From Edaphocola aurantiacus (GTDB lineage: Bacteria > Bacteroidota > Bacteroidia > Chitinophagales > Chitinophagaceae), in contig NZ_VOSI01000003.1 of NCBI RefSeq assembly GCF_019797745.1, positions 124,001-188,000 on the forward strand: DNA of 64,000 nt, read 5' to 3'. The position numbers and the translations under genes were made by a program. The notes below the pieces were generated by a model. The model did not search any database and had not been told where the DNA came from. It worked only from the letters and a program-made list of their open reading frames with translations. Below are positions 27,548-35,781 of this stretch, in pieces (the stretch's first letter is position 1; each line of letters opens with the position of its first letter).

Positions 27548-27565
27548 CAGCGCAAACGGGATAAC

Positions 27566-28546
27566 TTAAGGTGTAGCGGCCATATTTTTAGGCATAAAAC
27601 CATTCGTTTTCAGATAATGGCCCAGTTTTTGTGAAAAGAGGCGTGATCCTCTTGCATTTAAGTGAGACGCATTATAGAAATTACTTCGGTCATAGCAGAG
27701 TGGATCGTCAGAATAGTCCAGGAATAATAGGCTATGCTTTTGCGCAATATGACGAAACAGGTCAACCAATTGCTGCTTATTACGGAGGAAGTCACGGATC
27801 GCAATATTTTCGGGGCTGTAGACCATAACTACCTGAATGTTTTCACGGGCACAATCAGTAAGAAAACGATCCATCAGCTGCACAACAGGACTATCTATAA
27901 CAATGCTGTATTTTTCCATCAGTTTCGCCGCGTTCTTAAAATCTTCATTCCATTCACTGGCATGGGCATGATAACCTTTATGCCGCATAGGTAAGGATTG
28001 TTTTCCCTGCATGGCATCGCTGATCAGGCTTATACATTCTGATTTGCGGCCATAATAACGCAATAAAGGCACGTAGTAATCGAAGCGGGTAAACCCTTGC
28101 AGCGGCCGCATATAAGACCGCATGTTTTCGCTGTGGCTCATATATGGGATAAACTGTGTGGCATTATATAATCCTTTGGGCATTTCAAAAGTAAAAAGAT
28201 CCAGATTCAGGATTATATATTTCGGATGCTTATTGTATCTGAAGTATTCCAGATGACGCATATGCTGCATATAGAAGCCATAACCATCCATCCCCAAATT
28301 ATAGGTCTCTGCCTTCAGGCTGTCTTTCAGTATTTCCGGATCATAATGACACCAGGCGCGGGAAGAGCCGTATACCGCCACTTCATTCTGCATTTTGGCA
28401 GAATAGATATCCTCCCATACTGAGAACTCTCCCTGTGCCATCTCCAGGGAGTGCTTCAGCCGGCTACTCAGCCAGCGGTCTGCAGGCCAGGCTAGCAGGG
28501 CCAGCGGAAGGAGTAACCATAATATGTTCCGGAGAAACTTCTTCAT
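27566..28546 (-). CDS. SGNH-like envelope protein, partner of the MBOAT acyltransferase
   Basis: The 326-aa protein has one N-terminal membrane anchor (about 7-20) and an extracytoplasmic SGNH-hydrolase-type domain. The nucleophile block is visible as AVYGSSRAW (G60-S61-S62-R63). The C-terminal block that normally reads DxxHLN is NASHLN here (Asn292, His295), so the usual catalytic aspartate is replaced. It lies 3 nt after the MBOAT gene, and this pairing recalls AlgI with AlgJ/AlgX, or DltB with DltD, in which the second protein moves or receives an acetyl group outside the membrane. The target polymer is unknown. Confidence 0.8.
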   Translation of the reverse strand: MKKFLRNILWLLLPLALLAWPADRWLSSRLKHSLEMAQGEFSVWEDIYSAKMQNEVAVYGSSRAWCHYDPEILKDSLKAETYNLGMDGYGFYMQHMRHLEYFRYNKHPKYIILNLDLFTFEMPKGLYNATQFIPYMSHSENMRSYMRPLQGFTRFDYYVPLLRYYGRKSECISLISDAMQGKQSLPMRHKGYHAHASEWNEDFKNAAKLMEKYSIVIDSPVVQLMDRFLTDCARENIQVVMVYSPENIAIRDFLRNKQQLVDLFRHIAQKHSLLFLDYSDDPLCYDRSNFYNASHLNARGSRLFSQKLGHYLKTNGFMPKNMAATP

Positions 28547-28549
28547 GTC

Positions 28550-29995
28550 TTAGAATTGAAAATAGATAAACTGTTGAGGAGTGCCGGCCCAGAGGAATAT
28601 CGCCAGGATGAAAAGGATATATACAGCATATTGGAATGCATAAGACCGCTGTCTGATATTACGGAGCGGGAAGGGATCTCTGCGGCCCTGCCATTCAATC
28701 AGGAGCATAATCGCAATCAGTCCCAGAGCGATACAGGCCCTGCCCATACCATCAATGTCCGGTTTCTGAAATACCGATGAGGAGAACATACCTTTCAGGT
28801 ACTTAAATGCGCTGCCGATGCTTTCGGCCCGGAAGAAAACCCAGGCAATCATGGTAAGGATAAAGGTAATACCTATAGACCATAGTTCTCTCAGGCTGGG
28901 CAGCGCCTTGTCTGCCGCTACAATATCTATATTACTGCGATTACGTTTCGTCAGCAGCAAAGGGAGAAAATAGATAGCGTTTATGGCTCCCCAGGCAATA
29001 AAGGTCCATTGGGCACCATGCCAGAAACCACTGAGCAGGAAAATGATGAATGTATTGCGGATACGTTTCCATGCCGGTACCTTGCTGCCCCCCAGAGGGA
29101 TGTACACATAGTCGCGGAACCAGGAGGAAAGAGAAATATGCCATCTGCGCCAGAATTCTGCTATATCGCGAGAGAAATACGGATAGGCAAAATTACGCAG
29201 CAGGTCTATACCAAACAGCTTGGCCGTACCTAAAGCAATGTCCGAATAGCCGGAAAAGTCACCGTAGATCTGGAAGGTGAAAAACAAAGCACCCAACCAC
29301 AAGGCCGAGCCATTATGTGCTCCCGGGTAGTTGAACATTTCATTGGCCAGTTCGGCACAGTTATCGGCAATCACTACTTTTTTGAACAAACCCCATAAAA
29401 TCTGACGGCAACCGTCCACCGCAGTAGCGTAATCAAAGCTGCGCTTACGTTTGATCTGGGGTAGCAGGTGCGTGGCACGCTCAATCGGGCCCGCTACTAG
29501 CAAGGGGAAAAAGCTTACAAAAACACTGTAGTCTACAAAACTTTTTTCTGCATCAATGCGGCGCTGGTATATATCAATGATGTATGACAGGCCATGGAAG
29601 GTGTAAAATGAGATACCAACCGGGAGAATTACCTGTATCAGTGCCGGATGGCTGTTCAACCCGAACTGGCTCAAAAGGGCTGACATGTTCTCCGCAAAGA
29701 AATTGTAGTATTTAAAAATACCCAGGAAGCCCAGGTTAATGCCGATGCTCAGCCATAACCAGAATTTTCGGGTAGCTGGTCTTGCGGCCTTTTCGATCTT
29801 CAGGCCGGAAAAATAATCCAGCGCGGTAGAGAACAGGAGCAAGAAAAGGAAGCGCCAGTCCCAGCAGGCATAGAAAAAATAACTGGCAACCAACAACAGG
29901 ATATTCTGCGTCCTTAGTTTCTTATTGAACACAAACCAGTATAGTATAAAGACTATAGGCAGGAAGATAGCAAAGGCAAAGGAGTTAAACAGCAT
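28550..29995 (-). CDS. MBOAT family O-acyltransferase (AlgI-like)
   Basis: This 481-aa polytopic protein has the AlgI-type layout: hydrophobic N-terminus with FFYACWDWRFL, VILPVGISFYTFHGLSYIID (about 122-141), then WRRWHISLSSWFRDYVYIPLGG (282-303) and SGFWHGAQW with the invariant histidine (His326). It should pass acetyl groups across the cytoplasmic membrane onto an exported glycan. Length fits AlgI and PatA. It is the first gene of a two-gene operon with the SGNH protein. No polysaccharide-synthesis cluster surrounds it, so the acceptor could be peptidoglycan, a capsule or a lipid-linked glycan. Confidence 0.92.
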   Translation of the reverse strand: MLFNSFAFAIFLPIVFILYWFVFNKKLRTQNILLLVASYFFYACWDWRFLFLLLFSTALDYFSGLKIEKAARPATRKFWLWLSIGINLGFLGIFKYYNFFAENMSALLSQFGLNSHPALIQVILPVGISFYTFHGLSYIIDIYQRRIDAEKSFVDYSVFVSFFPLLVAGPIERATHLLPQIKRKRSFDYATAVDGCRQILWGLFKKVVIADNCAELANEMFNYPGAHNGSALWLGALFFTFQIYGDFSGYSDIALGTAKLFGIDLLRNFAYPYFSRDIAEFWRRWHISLSSWFRDYVYIPLGGSKVPAWKRIRNTFIIFLLSGFWHGAQWTFIAWGAINAIYFLPLLLTKRNRSNIDIVAADKALPSLRELWSIGITFILTMIAWVFFRAESIGSAFKYLKGMFSSSVFQKPDIDGMGRACIALGLIAIMLLIEWQGRRDPFPLRNIRQRSYAFQYAVYILFILAIFLWAGTPQQFIYFQF

Positions 29996-30023
29996 TAATA
30001 AGAGACTATTAATTTTTGACGGG

Positions 30024-30031
30024 CAAATATA
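30024..30031 (-). promoter_or_regulatory. -7 promoter box for the MBOAT-SGNH operon
   Basis: TATATTTG (minus strand) matches TAnnTTTG, 28 nt before the ATG at 29995. Confidence 0.6.
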
Positions 30032-30089
30032 GGAATATTTAAAATGAGTTACAAGCCTTTAGGCAGTAGTAACATTGCGAGAAATCAAT

Positions 30090-30097
30090 TACCTTTG
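30090..30097 (+). promoter_or_regulatory. -7 promoter box for purM
   Basis: TACCTTTG matches TAnnTTTG, 21 nt before the ATG at 30119. Confidence 0.6.
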
Positions 30098-30118
30098 CAC
30101 ATTATTCGATAGTCAAAT

Positions 30119-31288
30119 ATGAATCCACAAGATCGTTATGCCCTGCGCGGCGTTTCTGCCCAGAAAGAAGAGGTGCACAAAGCCGTAGCTGACCTGGACA
30201 AAGGTTTATTCCCGAAAGCATTCTGTAAAATTTACCCTGATTTCTGGGGTAATGATCCTGATTTTTGCAATATCATGCATGCAGATGGAGCCGGTACCAA
30301 ATCTATCCTGGCTTATATGTACTGGAAAGAAACCGGAGACCTGAGTGTATGGAAGGGAATCGCGATCGATTCTATCGTGATGAATACGGATGATATGCTG
30401 TGTGTAGGTGCTGTAGGTCCTTATACTTACTCTTCTACGATTGGCAGAAATAAGCACCTGGTACCGGGTGAGGTAATCGCTGAAGTAATTAACGGAAGCC
30501 AGTCTTTCTTTAATACCCTGGGTGAATACGGTATCGACGTACACTTTATGGGTGGTGAAACCGCTGATGTGGGAGATGTAGTGCGTACAATCATCGTAGA
30601 TGGTACTATGGCTTGCCGTATGCCTCGCCGTAAAATCATTACTACCGATAACATCGTACCGGGTAATGTGATCGTATCTTTTGCATCTTTCGGACAGGCG
30701 ATCTATGAAACAGAATATAACAGTGGTATCGGTTCTAACGGACTGACCAGTGCCCGTCATGAATTATTACACCATGACTATGCAACCAAATACCCGGAAA
30801 GTGTAGACCCTAACCTGCCTAAAGAGGTGGTGTATAACGGGATCTACCACCTGACCGATAAAACAGAAACGCCTCTGGATGCGGGTAAGATGATCTTATC
30901 TCCAACCAGGACATATGCTCCTTTACTGCTGAAGATACTGGATAAACACTTTGATAAAATCAATGGTATCATCCACTGCAGTGGTGGCGGACAAACTAAA
31001 TGTATGCACTACATGCCACAGGGCCTGCGCGTAGTGAAGAACAACCTGATCTCCGCACCGCCGATCTTCCGTATGATTCAGAAAGCAGCCGGTACAGACT
31101 GGAGAGAGATGTACCAGGTATTCAATATGGGTCAGCGCCTGGAGATCTTTACAGATGAGGCTACTGCCAACGAACTGATCCAGATTGCACAGGATTTTAA
31201 AATTGATGCACAGATCAGCGGTAGAGTAGAAGCCGCTCCTAAAAATGAACTGATCATCGAAGGAGAATTCGGTACTTATACTTACTAA
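30119..31288 (+). CDS. purM: Phosphoribosylformylglycinamidine cyclo-ligase (AIR synthetase)
   Basis: PurM closes the imidazole ring in purine synthesis using ATP. The 389-aa protein is the longer form usual in Bacteroidota. Recognisable blocks are MHADGAGTKSILAY (binding loop), IAIDSIVMNTDDMLCVGA, HFMGGETADVGDVVRT, and IHCSGGGQTKCMHY in the C-terminal half. The fold is the PurM/PurL type with an N-terminal dimer sheet and a C-terminal domain. It is monocistronic between a promoter box and a strong terminator. No other pur gene is nearby. Confidence 0.94.
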   Translation: MNPQDRYALRGVSAQKEEVHKAVADLDKGLFPKAFCKIYPDFWGNDPDFCNIMHADGAGTKSILAYMYWKETGDLSVWKGIAIDSIVMNTDDMLCVGAVGPYTYSSTIGRNKHLVPGEVIAEVINGSQSFFNTLGEYGIDVHFMGGETADVGDVVRTIIVDGTMACRMPRRKIITTDNIVPGNVIVSFASFGQAIYETEYNSGIGSNGLTSARHELLHHDYATKYPESVDPNLPKEVVYNGIYHLTDKTETPLDAGKMILSPTRTYAPLLLKILDKHFDKINGIIHCSGGGQTKCMHYMPQGLRVVKNNLISAPPIFRMIQKAAGTDWREMYQVFNMGQRLEIFTDEATANELIQIAQDFKIDAQISGRVEAAPKNELIIEGEFGTYTY

Positions 31289-31302
31289 GTAAACCTTACA
31301 AT

Positions 31303-31349
31303 ATAATACATAAAGGGCCTGGTCTATGACCAGGCCCTTTATGTATTAT
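31303..31349. terminator. Bidirectional terminator with 22-bp stem
   Basis: Bases 31303-31324 pair with 31328-31349 around TAT. The GC core AGGGCCTGGTC is flanked by A/T arms. It lies beyond purM and faces the deacetylase operon ending at 31500. The remaining bases 31350-31499 hold nothing I can recognise. Confidence 0.86.
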
Positions 31350-31499
31350 GAAGCTTGATGAATATGGTTTTGATTACAGCGATCGTATCATTTTCGTCAT
31401 TTCGGGTACAAACAAATGGCAAGGTACACTTGTGATGAAGTTTGCGGGCGAAGCGCTGAACTGTAACCGGGAAATCTCATAATGCTACACCTGAATGAC

Positions 31500-32285
31500 C
31501 TAAATTGTTGAAGCAGGCTCCATACGCACCGGAAAGGTAAAGGTATAACCCCGTTCCTTCAGGCTGCGGATCAGTTCCGGCAATATCTGTACAGTAATCG
31601 GACAACGATCATGCAATAATACAGTACTGTTGCTCTTGACCTGTTTCAGTATTTTTTGCAATAGTACATCAGCATCTTTCGCTACAGTATCCATGCTGCG
31701 TACATTCCAGCCCACACTCACCAGGTTCAGGTCCTGTATAGCACGTGCCAGATTAGGGTTGGTTACACCATATGGCGGACGGAAAATAGCAGGTGCTGTT
31801 CCCGTTACAGCGGTTATAGCATCGCTACACTGCTGTATATCGGCCTTCATCTGCCGGGCAGATTGCCAGTCAAAATGCACACTATGGCTGAAGGAATGGT
31901 TACCCAACAGGTGGCCTTCCGCAGCAATACGCTGCAATAGGGCTTCTTTGCCTGCAATATTTTTCCCGATCACGAAGAAGGTAGCCGGTACCTGCTCCTG
32001 CTTCAGGATATCCAGTATTGCTTCGGTACACTCATGCGGACCATCATCAAAAGTGAGGGCTACAGGTTTGATACCCGAGCTGAACTGCTGTATGGTCAGG
32101 GGCACACGGTTTACAGAAGTGATGAAAAAGTTCCACTGTATTTTAATACAGGCCAGTACCGTAATACCCAGGAATACCAATAGTGCCAGTGCAATCCACC
32201 AGGCAGAGTAATGATTGAAATAAATACCGGCAACCAGGTGCCCGATCACTACAATCGTAAAGACAATAAAATATTTAAAGCGCAT
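31500..32285 (-). CDS. Polysaccharide deacetylase (NodB-type, membrane-anchored)
   Basis: The 261-aa protein has two N-terminal membrane helices (about 5-22 and 28-46) and a NodB domain facing outward. The metal site is intact: TFDDGPH (Asp80, Asp81), HSFSH (His130, His134), FRPPYG (168-173) and a terminal LLHDR. Such enzymes remove N-acetyl groups from chitin, peptidoglycan or exopolysaccharide. It is the last gene of a three-gene operon, beginning 6 nt after the large TPR-like protein. The substrate is not evident; the operon context suggests an envelope polymer. Confidence 0.92.
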   Translation of the reverse strand: MRFKYFIVFTIVVIGHLVAGIYFNHYSAWWIALALLVFLGITVLACIKIQWNFFITSVNRVPLTIQQFSSGIKPVALTFDDGPHECTEAILDILKQEQVPATFFVIGKNIAGKEALLQRIAAEGHLLGNHSFSHSVHFDWQSARQMKADIQQCSDAITAVTGTAPAIFRPPYGVTNPNLARAIQDLNLVSVGWNVRSMDTVAKDADVLLQKILKQVKSNSTVLLHDRCPITVQILPELIRSLKERGYTFTFPVRMEPASTI

Positions 32286-32291
32286 GTCTGT

Positions 32292-34718
32292 TTATCTGTT
32301 TCTGCGGATGTATGATCCGTAATAATCACAGGTATTATATACGGTTTGCATGTATTTGGTTTGGTTATAGCCGCTTTGCAGTTTCTGGAAATGCGGATTC
32401 TTCAGTGCATTCTGGAAGTAACCATTGTCCTCGCCATAGCGGTTCTCTGGCACTACCGGGCATCTTTTCTGCCAGCATTTAGCCGCACCCCAAATCGCTT
32501 TGGCCTTTACTTCAGGATCGGTAGCCACGGCTGCAGCTTTATTGAAATACTGCTCTGCGGTATAGACCCCGTAATACTCCTGGAATGGCCGGCTGAGCTT
32601 TTTCCAGTCGTCCGTGATGTAATAAGCCATTTCATTGGTATAGTCGCGGGTATAATCCACCATATTAGAGGCCTTACCGTAATAAGAAATATTATACAAG
32701 GCTACTGCATAACCATATAGAGCACCTGCATCATTCGGATTTTTGGCAATAATCTCCTGCAGTTCGGCCATACGCTTGCTAAAGCTCAGCTTATTATATC
32801 CCTTATTGATCTCCGTTTCATCTGCCTCGACAATATCATTGATCTGCGGCATGAACGGACTCGGGAATTTTTTACTCGGGTTGATCTGCGCAAATATTGT
32901 AGCCGCCTCTTTGAATTTATATTCGCGGATGTACTTGGTGCCCTCCAGTTCTTTAAGGTTTTCCGGAGTGTAATAAGTCCCTTTGACCAGCCACTGATCA
33001 AAGGCCGATTTTTGTGTATTGGCCGCGAAAGCCTGTACATTGTTCAGCTGCGGTATAGACATTGCATCCAGCACGCTGCCCTGTATATCCTTAAAGCTCT
33101 CATCGGTATAGAAGGTATTGCGTGCACTGTCATAACTGCTGGCATGTGCCATTGCATACACTGCTTTGATCGTGTCTTTTTGTTGCAGGTACTGACCTGC
33201 AACCAGGTGCTGCATCATATTGCGGAATGTTTTATCCGCATCATGATCTTTGATCGCCAGCGTATTCAGTGCCTGCAGCTTGGGCAATAATTGCGCTTCA
33301 ACGGTAGGTGTCAGGCTCTGTGCATTTTTGAGCACAGCCAGGATCTCAATCACATTATATAATCCTTGCTCGCGGGGCTGCATACCAGAGGCTTTAGCCG
33401 CCGCCAGGGCTGCATTCATCTTCACTTTATCCTGCATCATATAAGAGATATAGGCCGATGATAGTTGCCAGAATGCCGGCGTGCCATTCTTTCTGTCAGC
33501 CACCATCTTTTCCGCAAAGCGGTTCAGGGAAGACAGGTAGCTGGTATAGGTACGGGTAACCGAGTCTTTTTGTGCCTGGCTTTGCTCTCCGTAATTGTAA
33601 TCATAATTGCGGATATCGTAATACCAGTAAGAAGTATTCGGCAGTTTGTTCTGACTATATACAATAGAAGAGAAGTAGTTTTCTTCCACTTTATTGATCT
33701 CGCGGTTCAGCAACACATCCAGTCCTGCCACTGTAGGGTCAAGCTGGTAGGCCTTTTCGATGTCCGGCAGTGCATCACCCACATTGCGCAGGGCATTCAT
33801 AACCGTAACAACAGCCCGCTCTTTATCATTCTGGCATAACTTGTATATCGCATCGGTGAAGTCTTCGGTTCTTTCCCCTTTGTCCGGATCATAAGTACTG
33901 CGGCTCCACTCATAAGAGACCATAGCTTCGCTCTTATAAGCGTCACTGCTGGCAAACATTTTACTGTAATAATATCCGGCTTTGGCTTTTTCCTTTTTCT
34001 TATAGTAAGCACCGGCTTTAAAACCAATACAACGCGCATAGGCTACACTTTGGTCAGCACTGCTGCCCAGGAGCTCTTCGTATAAAGACAATACTTTATC
34101 ATATTGCTGATCATAAAAAGCCATGCGCAGGATCTGGAAGTTGTATTTCATCTTCAGGAAGTCGTCTTTCGTCTTTTTCCTCAGACCGATTCCTTCTTCC
34201 ATCAGCATTATATTACTGGCCACAGGCTTCGCTCTTGTAGTATCCCAGTCCGAGATGATCGCCGTTGCATTTATCTCGCAGGTTTTGGCATAATTCAGGT
34301 ATTGCAGTGCCGGTTTGTTCTTCGCCTTGCTGAGCCATTGAGCAAAAGTATTGGCCGCAAGCGAATCGGGAACTTTGCGGTCCAGTGCCTGTATCGCATC
34401 AATACTGGTATTGTACAGGATGGTTTCAATATCCTTTACAGAGCTTTCTTTTCGGGTATACTCCTGCCATTCCTGCAACATCAGCATCTTGTTGACCTGC
34501 TCCGGGCCGGCATCATTTTCATCATTATAATCGCTGTAGTACAAATCATCAGAGACATAAAAGAAAGGCGTGTACGCCGGTGTCTGTGTTCCCTTATTTC
34601 CAAAAAAGGAAGGGTAGGTATCATAACTGTCGAAGTCTGCACAGGCATGAATGATCTGCTCTGAAGCCACCAGTACGGCAATGCTGCTAAAAGCGAGTAA
34701 ATATTTTTTCCAGTTCAT
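32292..34718 (-). CDS. Large secreted TPR-like protein of unknown function
   Basis: This protein of about 808 aa starts with a signal peptide (MNWKKYLLAFSSIAVLVAS), and the mature end HACADFDSYDTYPSFF is rich in Asp and Tyr. The body is almost all helix, with several tetratricopeptide-like pairs such as FDQQYDKVLSLYEELLG, AYYKKKEKAKAGYYYSKMF and PNDAGALYGYAVALYNISYYGKASNM. I do not recognise a named family. The ATG at 34718 overlaps the end of the upstream gene by 32 nt; a TTG at 34751 is rejected because it would place 11 residues before the signal peptide. TPR repeats suggest a scaffold for an envelope complex, perhaps with its two operon partners, but that is inference. Confidence 0.8.
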   Translation of the reverse strand: MNWKKYLLAFSSIAVLVASEQIIHACADFDSYDTYPSFFGNKGTQTPAYTPFFYVSDDLYYSDYNDENDAGPEQVNKMLMLQEWQEYTRKESSVKDIETILYNTSIDAIQALDRKVPDSLAANTFAQWLSKAKNKPALQYLNYAKTCEINATAIISDWDTTRAKPVASNIMLMEEGIGLRKKTKDDFLKMKYNFQILRMAFYDQQYDKVLSLYEELLGSSADQSVAYARCIGFKAGAYYKKKEKAKAGYYYSKMFASSDAYKSEAMVSYEWSRSTYDPDKGERTEDFTDAIYKLCQNDKERAVVTVMNALRNVGDALPDIEKAYQLDPTVAGLDVLLNREINKVEENYFSSIVYSQNKLPNTSYWYYDIRNYDYNYGEQSQAQKDSVTRTYTSYLSSLNRFAEKMVADRKNGTPAFWQLSSAYISYMMQDKVKMNAALAAAKASGMQPREQGLYNVIEILAVLKNAQSLTPTVEAQLLPKLQALNTLAIKDHDADKTFRNMMQHLVAGQYLQQKDTIKAVYAMAHASSYDSARNTFYTDESFKDIQGSVLDAMSIPQLNNVQAFAANTQKSAFDQWLVKGTYYTPENLKELEGTKYIREYKFKEAATIFAQINPSKKFPSPFMPQINDIVEADETEINKGYNKLSFSKRMAELQEIIAKNPNDAGALYGYAVALYNISYYGKASNMVDYTRDYTNEMAYYITDDWKKLSRPFQEYYGVYTAEQYFNKAAAVATDPEVKAKAIWGAAKCWQKRCPVVPENRYGEDNGYFQNALKNPHFQKLQSGYNQTKYMQTVYNTCDYYGSYIRRNR

Positions 34719-35733
34719 CAGGAGTATAATTTTTGAGGTTTTGCTGATCAAGGTGGTATAGTAATACCTTTAAAGAATCATTAGGTATATGCTCGGCTAC
34801 AAAAGTAGCAAGTTTTTGCACGTCTTCTGCCGGACTGTTTTCATATCTGATCCATTGTCCTTTTTTTAGTTCAAACCCGTTCCAGAAAGTATCTTTCACC
34901 ACAGTAAAGGTATGAGCTGTCTGTGGCTGAAACAGGCTCTTGTCCTGCAGGCGGTCAATGTCAATGTCCCGGAGTATGCCTTTGTACTGTTCCTTTTCAA
35001 ATAATACACTCCAGTGAAAAACAGGCAGGGCCACATCAAGCGGCAGCGGGTAGTGCTCCAGGTTATCGAGGTATTGTTGCGCCGCTGCAACATTCAGGAT
35101 CGAGTTTTCTTCTTTTATATTCCGGAGTCTGCCCATGTTATAGCACATCAGCAAGCCCTTGTCAGCCGGTGGTATGCCGCTTTTGACAATATACTTGACC
35201 TGGTGCAGTCTGATGGTTACACTTAATTTCTTTCCTGTAAAAAAGGCCTCCTGTTTCAGGTGATGCAGTAAATTGAAGTATGTCTCTCTGGTGGTAACCG
35301 TCCAGTCACAGTCGATCTGTATCTCTTTGGGAACGATACCTGCTTCTGTACATTTTCGTTGCAGTAAACCGGTAATGTTTTGTGCCAGTACCGCAATATC
35401 CTTTGGGTCCAGCTGCGCAATGGCCGAAGGGGTAATAAAAACAACCGGTACAATGTTCAGTGCAGTGTCTGTAATGTCGATCCGGGCAGGGGCAACCGGT
35501 ACAATACGCCCGGTATTCGGGTCCAGATCGACATCAAAAAAACGCACATACAATTCCTGGCAATGGTATTGCTTCAGGAAAGCTTGCTCCTCCCGAGATA
35601 AGGTCACATTGGTCTTCCAGTAATACATTCCCCGGCGCACCTGCCGCTCGTGTCGGGTACAGGCTAGGGCAAATAAGCCGTAGAGCAGCAGTAATAAACA
35701 AGTCTGAAAAAGGGCTTTATGCCGGAGCAACAT
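34687..35733 (-). CDS. Lipoprotein, TIM-barrel-like, possibly glycoside-hydrolase-related
   Basis: The 348-aa protein has a lipoprotein-type signal ending FALAC (Cys25). The mature part has strand-helix alternation with MYYWKTNVTLSREEQAFLK, LYVRFFDVDLDPN, VVPVVFIT, and EIQIDCDWTVTTRETYF near residue 155. The alternating acidic residues of IQIDCDWT recall the DxDxE-type strand of GH18-related barrels, but the catalytic glutamate is not clear. Function is therefore open. It is the first gene of the operon that continues with the TPR-like protein and the polysaccharide deacetylase. Its promoter lies back to back with that of the divergent M1 peptidase. Confidence 0.72.
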   Translation of the reverse strand: MLLRHKALFQTCLLLLLYGLFALACTRHERQVRRGMYYWKTNVTLSREEQAFLKQYHCQELYVRFFDVDLDPNTGRIVPVAPARIDITDTALNIVPVVFITPSAIAQLDPKDIAVLAQNITGLLQRKCTEAGIVPKEIQIDCDWTVTTRETYFNLLHHLKQEAFFTGKKLSVTIRLHQVKYIVKSGIPPADKGLLMCYNMGRLRNIKEENSILNVAAAQQYLDNLEHYPLPLDVALPVFHWSVLFEKEQYKGILRDIDIDRLQDKSLFQPQTAHTFTVVKDTFWNGFELKKGQWIRYENSPAEDVQKLATFVAEHIPNDSLKVLLYHLDQQNLKNYTPDELEKIFTRF

Positions 35734-35753
35734 TTTGTATTGGTTTTAGCATA

Positions 35754-35761
35754 CAAAAGTA
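35754..35761 (-). promoter_or_regulatory. -7 promoter box for the 31500-35733 operon
   Basis: TACTTTTG (minus strand) matches TAnnTTTG, 20 nt before the ATG at 35733. It directly abuts the plus-strand box at 35762-35769. Confidence 0.6.
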
Positions 35762-35769
35762 TATTTTTG
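35762..35769 (+). promoter_or_regulatory. -7 promoter box for the M1 peptidase gene
   Basis: TATTTTTG matches TAnnTTTG, 12 nt before the ATG at 35782. It touches the opposite-strand box, so the two polymerase footprints overlap. Confidence 0.58.
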
Positions 35770-35781
35770 TTTGTTTCTAAA

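Noticed and set aside
31350-31499. Possible RNA gene between the purM terminator and the deacetylase gene
   Set aside because: No tRNA-like stems, no long dyad and no promoter box were found; recorded as empty.
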